From Opisthorchis felineus (lineage: Eukaryota; Platyhelminthes; Trematoda; Opisthorchiida; Opisthorchiidae), in assembly GCA_004794785.1 (NCBI GenBank), contig SJOL01007286.1, positions 239,141 to 303,140 of the forward strand: a DNA stretch of 64,000 nt, in the 5' to 3' direction. The position numbers and the translations under genes were made by a program. The stretch's first letter is position 1; the number at the start of each line of letters is the position of its first letter. A model generated the notes under the pieces. That model was not told the origin of the DNA, searched no databases, and worked only from the letters and a program-made list of their open reading frames with translations. Shown here one piece after another: positions 50,001-63,061 of the stretch.

Positions 50001-52514
50001 AGCCAAGTGATGATGTTCAAAAACCCCTCACCGTCTTTTAGGTGCTTGGACTGTAATTAGTTTTAAATCACCTAATCAAAGATGGTTCGTACGGTTAACG
50101 TGACCCCCCTTAAAAAGAGCCATACCACACCGTCGCCAAAACAAATTTGAGCGTTCTTGAAAGGTGGACGTTTGTTTGAAATCACCAGTTTTATCTGGAG
50201 TTTGGCTCGAAAACTCCACCCCCATTTTAACTTCCCTTAAGACAAACTGATTATGGATTCATTGCAAATTGCGCGGGGTTACCTCGTTTCGTGTAATTAC
50301 TTCAACACGGGGTTTTAACTTCATTTGAAGTTCAATCGCATAAGACGCAACACTTTGGTCGTTTGTATCCTCACGATCACATAATGTACTCGACTGGGAT
50401 TCATCCGCAATCTGGATGGTGTTGAGATTTTTTGTTTTAGACATAAGCAAACAAACAAATTAACCTGGTATACTTCACTTATTTCACAGCGAATTGGAAT
50501 AGAAGCCTGTTTGGTTTTACTGTTGAACCTATCGGGATACCACGTCAAACTGTCTGAACCATCTTATCAGGTTTAAACAGCTAGTCATGTGGCGGAGTAA
50601 AAGTTTGGCCGTGATCTGTATTGAAGGACCACACCGCTTTTTCATCTGTACCGATGGAGCGGTGACAAATGTCACGAATTTAAACATCCACTTTTTGCGG
50701 ACAGATCGCGGTAGCCAATGTTCGTCAGGGTGAACATGAAACATGTGACGTTACGTTTAATTTTGTGGTACCGTTTTAAGCCTACTTTATTCGGGTGTGC
50801 CTGACAACCGACAGATGTCGAGTAACTTCAGACACGTTCGGTCCTACAAAGGAATAAGCCACAATAAGTTCGCTTCTTATTGTTCTAGAAGCATCTCCGC
50901 TCCAAAAGAGATCATTTGGGTGATGTTTGAGCAACAGCGGATACTCAACGAAAATTTGGTGAAGGGCATAAAAATGAGTTTATGGCTTTGATATCACAGA
51001 ATCAGTGGAAGTATAAGGCGAGCTAATCAGGAGTCACCCCCATCCATAATAAAAACCGCAACCTCACATAAACCAAATCGATTGCTCCAGCAAATGGCTC
51101 TGCATCTGGAAACACCTGTTACAGCGGCCTAGTTTGAGAGTCTTTTACCATCATTCTTCGATGCTTGTCAATCAGGGGCATTCTTTTGGAGAAGACGACT
51201 TTCGAAATTCGGTTTTGCCGTCACATGAAGAGGGACTTGGTCCATCACTGCTGTAGTTTAAAACCAGTGCAAAGAATGATATTGAATTTGGTAGTTTTGT
51301 CTGACTGAACAAACTGCCTCGCTCCATGCACCCTGAAGCATTTTCCTGTGCACCTATCTTGTTAATGTTACGGAATTAGGTGCAAAAACAGCATGTTGAG
51401 GCAGTCCGTTTTGACTACGCCTTGGCACCCTCAAAATGCCAGTGATTCATAGCATCAAGAAATTGCACAAAATCTCAAAATTCTACCTTGGTAAACTGCA
51501 ATTTAGCTGAGTCATTATCAAAATCACAATTCGTAAATTAATGGACCATGAGGTTTTCTTCAGTCACGGTCCGGAAGTGACCTCCATTAAATTCTCTTAT
51601 CTGGATTTGCTGAATCCTTCCGCACAAGAAATTTGAAACTGTGCGACAGGTCAGTAAACCCAGTTACAACTGAAAAGTTTGATGTTTAGTGTATCATGTG
51701 GAGGGATCCTCTCATTTGGGAGCAAAAATATTAGAATCTTCAGAATATTTGCCTTACCGAACTTTAGCAGTTGGTTGTTGTAAACTAGTTTTTAATGGAA
51801 ATCTGGGCCCTCTTTGACCCTTAAATAGATGCAGTGATTCCTTCAATAAAGGCATTTAAGGGGACCAGCCACGTCGTCCCTTTGCTTGCTTCATCCCTCC
51901 TGCAGTTTTTTAAATTATTTCCGACGGAACTGTTTTTGCGCAAAAGGTTGAACTTTGATGAAATCCCATTTGTGCTTCGGGGTAGCTTCTATGAATGCAA
52001 GGTAAAATTTTCCTTTCCGTGTGAAATAAATCCCCCGGCTACTCATCCGTATCCGTGATCTACACATGCTTGTGCAACATGGTAAACTTGTTTGGTGGTT
52101 TCTAGCCACCGATCTCCAAGTCAATAGGAATTATGGGTTTTTAACTAACTACATCTGAATACACTCACGACAGTTTACCGCAAAGACGCATTCTTACATA
52201 TAATGCCTAATACACTGACGAATATTGGAACTCGATAGATACTTGCTTCACCTCTTCCATCACTCAAGACTTGACTTCTAATGGCCTTTACCGAATGGTG
52301 CTGCGCGCTTATCTCAGGGCTGAATTATCAGCCAGATTACGTCAACTCAGAAAGAGTTCACTACCGAATTTTTACTACAGTCTGTACGTCTGGGTGCGGT
52401 CGGTATTTATATACATGAAGCAATGTATTCTAAGCCAAGATCTATCTCTTCCATTCTACCCATTGATTTCTTACATATCGTTACGACTAGTGAACGATCT
52501 TCTTTCTTCGTTAG

Positions 52515-53174
52515 TTTACACCCCGATTCGTACATTCGCAATCGACCAAACTATCGACTCGGATTTAATGGCAACTATTACCCGAAGGCACCCAGAAGTA
52601 CTAACACCAACGTCAATATCGTCAACAACACCAACAACAGTAAAATTAATGGTATCAAGCAAGAAAATAAAGCCGGGCGCTCTGTCTCCCTGGAACGGTT
52701 CTCATCTGGACAATGGGTAGAACACACTTCCAGTGAAATTTCCTCTATAAATTCAAGTAGCAAAAATTTGAACTTGGAACCACCGAAGGTTTTATGTTCT
52801 CCGCCCACATCCCCGAGTATCATTACCAGTTCGTGTAACGCCATATCCAAAATTTCTACACGAGCTGTTTCCTCACCTGGATCGTCGCGCCTCACAGTGG
52901 CGTGGGTAGAGATGACAGATCGCGAAAGACAGTCAGATAAAAAATTATATCGCATGATACTACAGTTACCTCCGGACCGACGACATGCAGTCGGATTTGT
53001 GCTACTGTTGATGGGTATCCGCTACAATGAAGAAGGAGAATTATCTCAAGGTGGGCTGGAGCACCGCTTACGTGAAGCACTGGAGCTCGTCTCACCTACG
53101 CAACGTAGCGTGAATGGCACCGGACCAGTTGGAGGTGCTGGTGACTGTGCACGGTTGAAAACCGAAAACGTCAG
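52515..53174 (+). CDS. Split gene, exon 6 (Ser/Asn-rich linker plus helical block)
   Basis: The acceptor CTTCTTTCTTCGTTAG and donor CGTCAG|GTTAGT bound 660 nt that enter and leave in phase 2, matching exons 5 and 7. It is part of one of the longest open frames in the window. The first two thirds are low complexity (TNVNIVNNTNNSKINGIKQE, then SSINSSSKNLNLEPPK and Pro/Ser clusters). The last third is charged and helical (MTDRERQSDKKLYRMILQL, then FVLLLMGIRYNEEGELSQGG and EHRLREALELV), which looks like a folded or coiled segment. It ends near RLKTENVR. I do not recognise the domain. No signal peptide or clear membrane span is present; the FVLLLMG stretch is too short. Confidence 0.75.
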
Positions 53175-53384
53175 GTTAGTACATTTTAACCATTATCTTT
53201 TGGGATGCTTTCAGTGGCACATCTAACGTTCTTTATTATATGTTATGCACGTGTTTTACACATATTATGTGCACTTTCTCTTGTCACATCCATGTTACTG
53301 ATTCCCATAACGGGTAGATTTGCAAACTTCCTACGAGGTCTCGTCCTCTAAGTGTGATCAGCGTATTCTGACGCACCGAGAAGG

Positions 53385-53635
53385 ACTGTGTGGCTGCTTC
53401 ATTCTTACTGGAAATCGTTGGCAGTGTTTATCTGGCGAGTCTCCAGGGCGATTCAAAGCCACCGTCTCCGTCACCTCCCGTCACCGTCCGGTCACTGATG
53501 ACTGATCAGCATTGTAATCATCTCCCACTTTGACAAGATATAAAGCCGCTCAGCCTTCAGTCACCGTATCCACATGGCGTGGTCGCTTCTTGATTGGTTC
53601 CTCGGGTGAGGACTTCTCACAGTGCTTCCGAGCTC
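53385..53635 (-). repeat. Family B repeat copy
   Basis: The plus strand shows GCAGTGTTTATCTGGCGAGT, then GTCACCGTCCGGTCACTGAT, GATCAGCATTGTAATC, and GGTTCCTCGGGTGAGGAC, in the same order as the copies at 5651 and 56645. It begins about 210 bp after exon 6. Confidence 0.6.
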
Positions 53636-56600
53636 CACTTAAAAAACAAGGCCTCGATTGATGTCTCTTAAGAGACTTGGTCGAACCGGCTGAGAATTCA
53701 CATAGTGAACTCTCGTGAAAAACGCTGCATCCAAACCAGGCAGTGTTTAGTAAATATATGCAATTCTATGTCCACACACGGATGAAGTGCTCACATTCTA
53801 CTTCGCTGCGAAGGTTTCGCCTTGGGAAGATTTTCAATCATCCTATTCTCGAAAGTGTTGGCTTTCGACACGTAAAGGTTTTGAGGCATTCAATCGTAGA
53901 ACTTCTCCAACATGGAAATAATGAACATCAGGCAGCCAAATGTAGTCGCCAGAATAAACATGTGTTTTGGCGGTTCGGGACGGTAGCAAAACGCAAACGA
54001 TTGTCTGCAGCCTTATTGGTTTGCTGCCTGTTTGCTGACACCTTTGCTATGTAGTTCTCAAGCAGGCGGCGAGAAACCACAAGATAGACAGAATTAACTT
54101 GGATTTGACGAAGGAATGAACCCATCCTCTGGAATGGCTTTGTTCCTCCATACTCCTCTTTTACTGCCATGAGGCACAGGGGGTGGTTGGGTAAAACACC
54201 GACACAAAAACACCCGTGAAGTGTAAGCCGTATTTCCTGGATGATGGAAGAGCAGCTTGTTATCACTTTCTCCCTGTTGAGTCGCGAATACTTGTGCTCC
54301 GCTGACCTGAAAAATTCTAATAAGGTGCTCACTGATACATCACTTCAGAGTGTCCTAGGTGGCTAACTTTGGACCTAAATGGAAGCAAAGGTGACAACAC
54401 TTTATCTGACCTCTGTGTGCACAGACGCACCTTTCGATAAGTTGAGAAGGTTTATTCGGTCATACTAATGATTACTGTTCGATTTGAAAACACACACTTC
54501 GAAATTCTGGAAAAAAACATGCACTCCTTTATTGATCCAACGACAATAAGTATCATCCACACTACGGCTTTTCATGAAACTAAATGCAACTACCAAACGC
54601 TCTCCAATTTCTCCCACTGGAACAGCTGACCTGTGGAGTTTCCACTGTGATGTGACATAAATAAAAGCTGTTTTGCAGTTTTTCATACAGGTTGTTTTCT
54701 TTCTACAAACTTCTTTCCGAAGGCAGTTCATCGCCGTTATTACAACTAATTATGGTGGCACTTTGCCCTTGAAATACTCTTTGTGATATGGCAGCAATTC
54801 CTTAAACTGCTAGTGGGCAGAATTGGTCAAATGTCCCCAGTTCACTATTTTTATACTGGGGAAAACACTTCATGTGCTAAATTTTGAATTCAAACTTTTC
54901 CTTCCAAAATTCCACCCTTCCATTCTATTCTGTATGTGTTTTGTGCGTCAATTTTCCTAGTGTGAGGTGTGGTGGACAAACGTTTGCCCCACAAATATCA
55001 CATTGCCTGTCAAGAGCACCTTTTAAAATTTATCCTTTTTATCGCTCGTCTAAGGCCGCAACTGGTTGGCTTGGACTGTGTTACCTGAACAGCTGCCTTA
55101 CTCATCGCCGGCGATGTAATACCAAAGCATGTAGCATTATCTTAAAAAGGTCAACTTTCTCAGAGATTTTAAGGGGAAAAATTCTCCCTAAATCTTGTCC
55201 GCACACAAATGCATTCATAATGACAAATGAATCACCACATGGGCATCACCGGCTAGTCAACTGGTGGTTTCACATCGGGTCTGTCACGATTGCATATCGA
55301 TCTACCTATTGATCACCATTAGGGTGGTACAAATTGACGGATGCGACAGTCAGTAAGGTGTCGTCAACTCCTGTTTGTGCCTCGCACCACGTGCAGTCCA
55401 AACACCCATAGCGACAACGAGAAAGTGGCATACATCAAGCTGTCACGTCGTTCCTAATTATTCGCCTCCTGAAATAGGTTGTTCGTGCCTAATCTAGAAA
55501 GATTCTAGCTTTTTACGCCCAAAAGGTTTACTTAGAAGTAAGTAGTCCATCAAATACAGAGATGCTGAATCATTCACATCCATCTTTTTCAAGACCTATT
55601 CTAAATATGGAATTGCACGTCAATTTTATCGTGCACTTTGAAGTTTCGAATCAAGGTATCGTTCATCCCAGTCCTAATGGCTTCTCCTCAAATCGTGATT
55701 CACTTCAAAGCTAGGAAACTTCATCTGGAACCGTTTACCAGTTGGTTCTCTGGTGGTTAATGTGACAAGCTGGTAGCAGAAGTGACAGCCATATACAAGT
55801 AAACTGGATTTTAGTAGCAAAGTATTCCAAATTGGTGGAATTGTCTCCTTTGGTGATGTAGCTTGTGGCATCCTCTTAGTTTTGAAACTCCAATCCTCAG
55901 ATAACTTCCGCTTGTTTAGATTCCGCTCTGCTCAGCTGAGCTTATGATAGGTCTTGGTTATGTCTGTTATTAATTAATAAAAAACACCAACAATGGAATT
56001 CTACATCAGAAAGGAGAATTAAAGATACATTCCGAAAATCCAGCGGTCTAAAAAAGCAGGTGAATGGACTAGCTGAACCGCTTCAGTTTGCTCGCAGATC
56101 CACTTCAGAACTTTTCCTTCTGCCGGGTACAAAATGCAAATAAATATCAATTATACTGCGAACTGTAAGAACTTCACTAGTACACAATCTGATGAGTACA
56201 CGGACTTGCGCAAAGTCTTCGCTTTTACAGCGTTTTACTAGCACTGAAGTGGTATGTTCGAAGTGGTTTTACAGATTTGGATAGACCACCATGAAGCTTT
56301 ATTTTTGAAGCTAAGTGAGGATGACTTCATGTTACGGTAAAAATCCTCAGCAGTAACAACTTTAATGAAAGGTTTGTTAGTGGAACTGCCAAATCCCTAT
56401 GAGCAAAAAGCTAGAATTACACTTCTGGGACTTTCTTAAGGGGTTTCCACCTGCCATTCATATTTTGTGCCAAAATTTTTCAGTCAGAAGTTATGGCCCA
56501 ATGCAAGAAGAGTAAAATGAATCGTCGAAGATGTTTTGGTTCGTAACACGCCACCTAAACAAGTAGAATTTCTGTAACACAACGTCCGCTTTGCGTCGAC

Positions 56601-56644
56601 AGAGAACTTCGTGAACTAAACTAATTACGAATTCGCCCTGTAAT

Positions 56645-56945
56645 TGAGGCCAGTCTATGCTGAAAAGCCGAGAAGCACTGTACAGTTGTTTCATCTTTAT
56701 TTGGGACCATTAACACTGAGTATCTGACGAAACTCCAAAGAGGCTTCTAGCCCGCGATCTTCCGACTAGTAATTTGAACACTGTTCGGCCACGGGCGACT
56801 GACCAATAGTGCGATCAGCTTGCACTTAGACAGGATATAGCACCGCTTATCTTTCAATCATGGAAAGCGCATCATGTGATCTCGTATTGACTGGCTTCGT
56901 GAGTGGCGACTCCTCAGATGAAAGTTTCACTCACTTTATGAAGTT
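56645..56945 (-). repeat. Family B repeat copy
   Basis: Plus-strand landmarks are GCCGAGAAGCACTGTACAGT, TTTCATCTTTATTTGGGACC, GATCTTCCGACTAGTAATTT, GTTCGGCCACGGGCGAC, CACTTAGACAGGATATAGCA and GACTGGCTTCGTGAGTGGCG. Each matches the copy at 5651-5950 in order and spacing. On the minus strand the A-box-like GTGGCCGAACAG precedes GTTCAAATTACTAGTCGG. Confidence 0.7.
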
Positions 56946-59900
56946 ATTTTTTCTCTTGAGCTACTTCTGTATTCGACGAAACTACCGAGCTTAGTCGCTG
57001 ACAGTGTTTCGCGAAGATGGGTGGTGACTCCTTGACGGAATCGTCCCGCGAAAACTGGTGTAAGGGATCGAAACAAAAATTTCCTTTGAGCTAACAAGTC
57101 CAGCTAAACCATCACAGAATCACAAAATCCCTACCAATGTTAGAGAGGAGGGACTGTCTGGGTAACTCAGAAAAGACGTTAAATTCCGGCTTAGTAAAAG
57201 AGCAGAAGGACAGTTTGCAAATATATTCATAAATACGGAAGACCATTGGGCATAAAACGTGTAACATATAATTTTGAGCCTCCTGTACTTCAAACTTTAT
57301 GAAAGTTATCCCACCTCCTAGTTGCGGGTCAGCCTAATCATATAGACTGATTCTATGGTTTTCGCAAAAAAATCACGAGCAGAAGGTTCCTTCTAAACTA
57401 CACGCTCTTATAATTTCTCATCTTGTTCATGAAATTTCTGTCGTTCGAGGTAATTGTTTTGCTAACTAGACTCGTACTTGCGCAAACCGTGTTTATGTTG
57501 TTAGAAGTTTGCGAAGCAATAGAGGGAAACGATGTAACGTCTCCATAAGTTCACACGGCATATACCATTTCTCACACTACATTTGTACTTCCCACAGCCA
57601 AAGGACCCATCAAGGAAGGGAATACATCAGTAGTAGGTGCAAGCGCGAAACCGGAACACTATAAGAAAATCAGTCAAATTTGCACTATCTCCAAGCGTAA
57701 GATTATTGGTCGCGTGTTCACTGGAGCCCATGGCGAATACGAACCAGTGATTTCTGGCTTAACCCGTGCAATGAATTCAGCGTATTCATATCCAGGCTTC
57801 ATGGGCTTGACATTTTTCAGATGCTGGCGAGGAACGTGAACGGTTGAGTGTACCACTCCAGTGCTCCCAAGTAGTCGGATTTCCTGACAGATATTATTGC
57901 ACGGGCTAAGCCAACAGACCAGTGTGAGTAATAAGACCCTCTGCTGACAAGTGAACATGGAGAAGAAGATTGGAAAACTGACATTGTACCACTGAAAAAA
58001 TGGATCCGAAACGGGCGAATACAACTTCAGTAAGCGATGAGGTCAACACATTTGGACATGGTCTTGGAGGAAGACGCCATGAGAAGGACTGGCGACAATA
58101 ATTTTCAAATATAAACAGGATATAAAAAAGGTTAAGCTTTAACTGGATGGTCCTCCATGCCACGACACATTCACTGCGAGCTTTCTGCTAACCAAAATTT
58201 GTTTTTGAAGATGGTAGACTGCATATCTGTTGCCCAGATTTCGTAGAATCCGCTTTGGGGTATGGGTCTTTAGTGGTCTGTCGAAAACAGACGATGCACT
58301 CAACCACGATGAAGGAAAATCTGGTGTCAGTAATTCAGTGGAACCCCTACTGTCCTTATCCTTGTTGATCTAATTCTGCAGTGAAAGTACAATCTTTGTG
58401 CCATCAAGTTAGTATCTTGTTTTGGGTAGATATTTTCGTGCTTTAGGACTACCAGCACATCAACCTATCTAACGACTTTGTTTTTACCTTGTGGATGGCA
58501 TCAGCATTCATCATTAGCATTTATTGGTTTTGGCTGTAAGTAAATATAACACGCTGGCTAAAGTCCTCCGTCGAAATTTGCAGCCTAACCTATTTGTTAT
58601 TTGGGCCTGGTCTCAGCCCGCCCAGTGTGTGATAACAGTCCCCATTTGACCCATTTAATCGCGGTAATTGGGCAACGAAGAACGGGTCAGGCTAACAATC
58701 TGATTGACAAGAATCCTCTTGGGTGATATGTCAAAAAAACTCACGCTACAAGGATTTTCGACGCGTGCAAATAGGACCAGTGATAATTTGTTTCCCTAGC
58801 CCATTTGGCTTGCAGGATCAGTTGAGGGTTTGTTGCGTAATTAGTGAACGTGCTTACAGTACAACACAAACAGTTTCACTGTGGATGGAAAAATCCCATT
58901 CCGTGAGTGAACTGCACCTACTGGATCAACATGGTACACGTTATTAAGCGTCCGACATTCTATCGTAGATGTGGAAATGCAAATGGAGGAGCGAAGACAA
59001 ATGTGGCTAGCTTCTTAGACTGTGCTGCTGGACCCGGAAACTGCCGTTTCTGCATTGTATGATGGCGACTATTAAGAATTTGATATGTTTGGTCTACCCG
59101 AGTTCCAGCTAAAACGTCAAAACCAATACTAGTACGTATAGAATTTGACAGGAAGCTCCCATGGACAGCGTGAAACATCAGGTCCTCGTAGTGTTCCTTA
59201 GAAGTCCTGTGAGACCGGTCGCACTCTTGGTCCACCAGAGCTGTGCCAGTCCTTCATGTTACAGGTGAACAGCAAATCATGACCTCGTCTAATTAGGTTG
59301 TAGAAACTCACTTCACTTTGAAAATGATTTGATGAATTTGTTGTTCCATTTGGCAGTACTTTTTGCTTGACCCTCGCATAAAACGCTTTGGCTTACACAA
59401 ACAGCAGATAGTAGTAGCACGGAAAACCAGCAGAAAATTCCCCTGTGATCTCTTGAAAAGATTATTGGAACCAAATTTTAGTTGAATCCCAGGAACGTAA
59501 ACGTTACCCAAATTCTAAGATGAAGGCGAATCCCAACGTCCGGACCCAGACAGGTAAATTTCTGCTAGGATTGCGTCTTCTTGCCTCACGAAATTCCAGC
59601 TCATCGATAACCTATTACCAGTTGACTCAGTCAAGTAAACTATTCATTAAAAGTATGCAGCCAACATGGGGCTCTTCTTCTGAATTCGGCTACTGGCTGA
59701 ATTCAATTTTTGACCCTATATATCGTAGAACGCCAGCGTTTCAGCTCAAATGCAGTAATTCAAAAGCGTTTCATTCACTGCATTAAGCCTGTCCTTATAT
59801 ACCAGCAGCTTGCTTATCTTCGGTGCCCAATAGAACCCTTAAGTGACGCAAGCTGAGCGAAACAGAAGTAATCATATATTAGCTAGCCTTCTTTTAGTGA

Positions 59901-60829
59901 ATGAACTAGACATACCCCCTTCTAGATGAATTTATCTGGACTAGAAATGACAACCGGTGTTTTATATTATCTCACACCCATTGTTACATCTCGTTAGCGG
60001 TTTGGTTTTCTGGTTTTTGGAGAAAATCTTCTTTGGCCCCTGCAGTTTCAACGGTAATCATGTCTGATATGGAAAATAAGGTATTTTTAACTCTACCCTT
60101 GGTGTATTCTCTAACAAAACTTATCCCCCGTAATGTTACCGAGTCCAAACCGTTGTTGGACGGCAACTCCTTACAATCGGCATCTCAGCTTAATTAAATC
60201 GGGTAACTTCATGGTCGACTGAGGAACAAAATCTGATTCGTATAGTGATTTAGCGCGGGATATATAAGTGAGCCGCGGTTCTTCAAAGAACAGGTCAATC
60301 CAAAAATGTCTACGTCTCTAACAACTAGACCGGGAATGTCAGCTGCACAAGAAAATTGCGTAGTGATCTCAGTCATTGATGTAGTTCTCAGGAGGACTTA
60401 GAGATTACCGTCGCGAAATTTTTGATACCATGTCCACCTCCCTAGTGCATGAGTAAATGAAGTACTGTATCAAGGCAGTTCAAATTTTGAGCATCTCAAT
60501 TTAGAGATTGGAGTAAATTGCGATCTTACAAACTTTTACATCCCTGTTAGGCTGGAAATGCAAACACGTTCAAAAGACGACCTCAGATTACTTGCATTAG
60601 AGCCCAGTATGTGATCATCGCAAGAAAAAATGTCCTCTTCAATATCCCCACACCGTATTTCTACCTCCAGGACTATTGAGCATATTCGAATGTTAATGAT
60701 TGTATCTTGAACCGCAGGCAGAAGCTTGGTCAGACTTCTTTTAAGATACAATTTTGCGACGTTCCCTCGTAGAGTTTTTGCTAGGTCGGTCAAAATTCAC
60801 TCAGTAAATTAGTAAATACTCCATTGCCG

Positions 60830-61450
60830 TGTTACCTTAATATGAAGATCGACCACCAGACCAACTGCTTATTGTGACTAGACCACCAAACCATTGGTAA
60901 ATCGGCTTGAATATGGGTGAAGTTCCCATCTGCGTAACAACCCCTATTGATGGGTTCGTTGGTTACGTTTTGCTTCGTTGTGTGCCACATTCCCACTTGG
61001 TGACATGTTTCTTCCCGTGTCTTGCTGCTCATTGGCACATTGGATTGCGATGTGTTCGTCTTCGACTACCGTCTGTTGAGCTGCACTTCGGGAAAGTTTC
61101 ATGATGTAACTTGGCAGCGGAACCACTACACCACTATTTTTTCGGGATCCGCGTTCCTCTAGGGATACTCCTATTGGATTCTCGCTCCCGTACATCCAAA
61201 GTAGAAATGGGAAAGCTGGCTCGTTGTTATGGGTTGCAACTGTCCACTCCGATACCAGCCTCGTGATTCTGGTGGGCTGTGGGCGTCACACCAGGATAGA
61301 TCATGGCAGCCCCTGCAGACGAAACACGCACGCGCATTGATAGTTAGTTGCAGTGACACACGACGCACGCCATCTCACCACTGTCCATCGGGTGGCCCTC
61401 GTAGCAAGGTGAATGGTAGGTACGGAGGTCGTCACGGAGCAAAACATATG
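60830..61450. other. GC-richer block of unknown nature
   Basis: This stretch is richer in G/C and CpG than its surroundings and open in several frames on both strands, with none longer than about 100 codons. It includes an imperfect direct repeat, GACCACCAGACCAACTG and GACCACCAAACCATTGG, near 60848-60895. It may be an unrecognised repeat. I found no RT, transposase or integrase motif. Confidence 0.3.
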
Positions 61451-62504
61451 GAAATCGATGAACACATAGGCGGAGCAAGCAGAGGAATTGCGGAATTATG
61501 CTTAGTTGTATTTAATAACTCCTGGCCGTACTAATTCCTTAGGGATAATCCAGCTCGCTTGCACTCAACGGTCGCTGTTTACTAATTTGTGGCGATTCGT
61601 TCACTTGCCTTCGGTCCTACCACAATATACAATAAATGGCATTTCATATGAGCTCCAAGACTACTTCTTTATAAATGCATTTAATTGGAAGGCACTGGAA
61701 GCAGAAAAATACACGAACCGGGACACATTTAATTAAATTATTTAGGAGTCGAGCTATTCTGTGATGAGAAATACCCAAATTTTTATTTTATACTCGGCCG
61801 GAAGTGATATCATATTTCTTTCTTGGTTCAGTCGATGCCACTGAATAGCTGACTGATTAACATTTTCAAGATTCCGTCTGAAATAGTTGTTTTAGTGGTA
61901 AAAGAAGGTAAACGCACATGCATCTGCGCTGATGTTTGTTAGTTTGATGAGAAAAACAATGCCAACTGTTCCTGTTTTCGGTCGTAGTTACTAGGGCGGA
62001 ATTAACTCTGTGAAACTATGCGGTGGTTGATTGACAATCACACCGAGTAGCGGAGAACAACTGTCCCCATTCAAGGATCAGGCAGAGGGTTTATAGTTTG
62101 CATGTGAATAAGTTTCGCCGGATCGTGTTTCCAACATACCTCGCTGAAAGTATAGATCGGTGGGACTGTGGCTGACCTCGTCTAAATTATGGCCGAAAAT
62201 ATGCAGATTTCTAATCAAAGATGACAATCATATGTACAGATTTTAACGCTGGCTTATCACTAAGGATGATGGTCATGGTGATGTTGGTGTGATACTGCCT
62301 TAAAACCGCTAAAGTTTTCTTTGAATAAATTTGATGTACTGAGACAAAACTACACACCTTGAACAAATACTGGGAAGATTAGATGCTGACGTATACATCC
62401 GACTGCTTTGACCGCACCGAAATTGTATAAACCTGTTCAGGGTTGATGTTGTGAAGGTATTCCTCTCGTGTCTGGAGAGATCTTGCTGTGTTATGTTACA
62501 TCAT

Positions 62505-62610
62505 TATTGTATTATTTTATTGTATTATTATATTATATATTACATAGTATATCACGTTATAACAGTATATACGTTACTATATTATATTTTATCACATGAT
62601 ATCATATTCT
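62505..62610. repeat. AT-rich degenerate simple repeat (TATTA-type)
   Basis: About 105 bp is composed almost only of A and T with occasional CA or CG steps, in irregular TATTAT/TATAT units. It ends some 75 bp before exon 7 of the split gene. Confidence 0.8.
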
Positions 62611-62685
62611 GTGTGAAGTGCGAAAGACGAAACTATCTTGTCGCCGGTTTAACACTGGAACGCCTTATTTTCATTACCTAAAAAG

Positions 62686-63061
62686 GTTACCAAATGAAAT
62701 AGAAAACAGCAACTCCCACAGACTCCTGAAAGATCCCAGAATGACCCAATCTTGTTATCAAAGCAGTGGTTCTACGGAAACAGATGCTTACTTACAAAAC
62801 TCCAACAGGCCTGAACCAAACCCCCAGCTCAATGGACGATGTGAGCTAAAGATGACAACTTCCTGCACGTCCATTGAGGATAGTTCTGATACCGAACAGA
62901 CTCGGGGCGAGTCGGACGACCAACCAAACGATTCACTTCCCAGCACTGCTACCATACTCAGACGTCTGGCTCGGACATTAGCGGTTCGCATTGCGTTCAA
63001 ACAGCAACACTTGGCCGATGCCCAACAAAAGGTAGCCCGGAACGAAACGGAAGAAAAATGG
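62686..63061 (+). CDS. Split gene, exon 7 (coiled-coil-like)
   Basis: A consensus donor (AAATGG|GTAAGT) closes the exon in phase 0. Acceptor AGs at 62685, 62709 and 62721 all give the phase-2 entry required by exon 6, so the left edge may move by up to 36 nt. The peptide has a polar Ser/Asn/Thr-rich start (SCYQSSGSTETDAYLQNSNR), an acidic part (SIEDSSDTEQTRGESDDQ) and an amphipathic helix (TILRRLARTLAVRIAFKQQH and onward to ARNETEEKW) with hydrophobic residues at heptad-like spacing. This suggests a coiled coil that continues in the next exon. The protein is not recognised. Confidence 0.65.

Larger units (their letters stand above)
28236..52514 (+). other. Remainder of the roughly 30 kb intron before exon 6
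   Basis: Noted inside: a coding remnant (29002-29154, minus), a candidate minus exon (30611-30722), a GC-richer block near 32.45-32.65 kb with overlapping frames on both strands, a TCATCAGCA microsatellite (35048-35073), the 45.6-45.8 kb hairpin unit and the 46.78-47.02 kb tRNA-like pair. A 70-codon minus frame at 28431-28643 has no recognisable relatives. The long stretches 31-35, 35.1-45.5 and 47.1-52.5 kb contain only frames of chance length, and I can name nothing in them. Confidence 0.4.
53175..62685 (+). other. Intron between exons 6 and 7
   Basis: The intron is about 9.5 kb. It carries family B repeats at 53385-53635 and 56645-56945, a GC-richer block at 60.83-61.45 kb and an AT-rich tract (62505-62610). 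A 134-codon minus frame (53928-54332) and a 142-codon plus frame (54884-55312) are of lengths expected by chance in 64 kb and have Cys/Phe-rich, noncoding-like composition. A segment at 58816-58902 has a good acceptor and GTGAGT donor but would break the reading frame. Confidence 0.45.

Noticed and set aside
52271..52720. 149-codon plus-strand frame overlapping exon 6
   Set aside because: It is a different frame from exon 6 without compatible splice phases. The exon 6 frame is longer and joins its neighbours.
52578..52955. 125-codon minus frame opposite exon 6
   Set aside because: Its poly-Leu/Val composition arises from reading the Asn/Ser-rich exon backwards.
53928..54332. 134-codon minus frame
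   Set aside because: Around ten frames of this size are expected by chance in 64 kb, and no motif or splice context supports it.
58816..58902. 87-nt segment with strong acceptor and GTGAGT donor
   Set aside because: It is closed by a stop in the phase-2 frame needed between exons 6 and 7. It is open only in phase 0.
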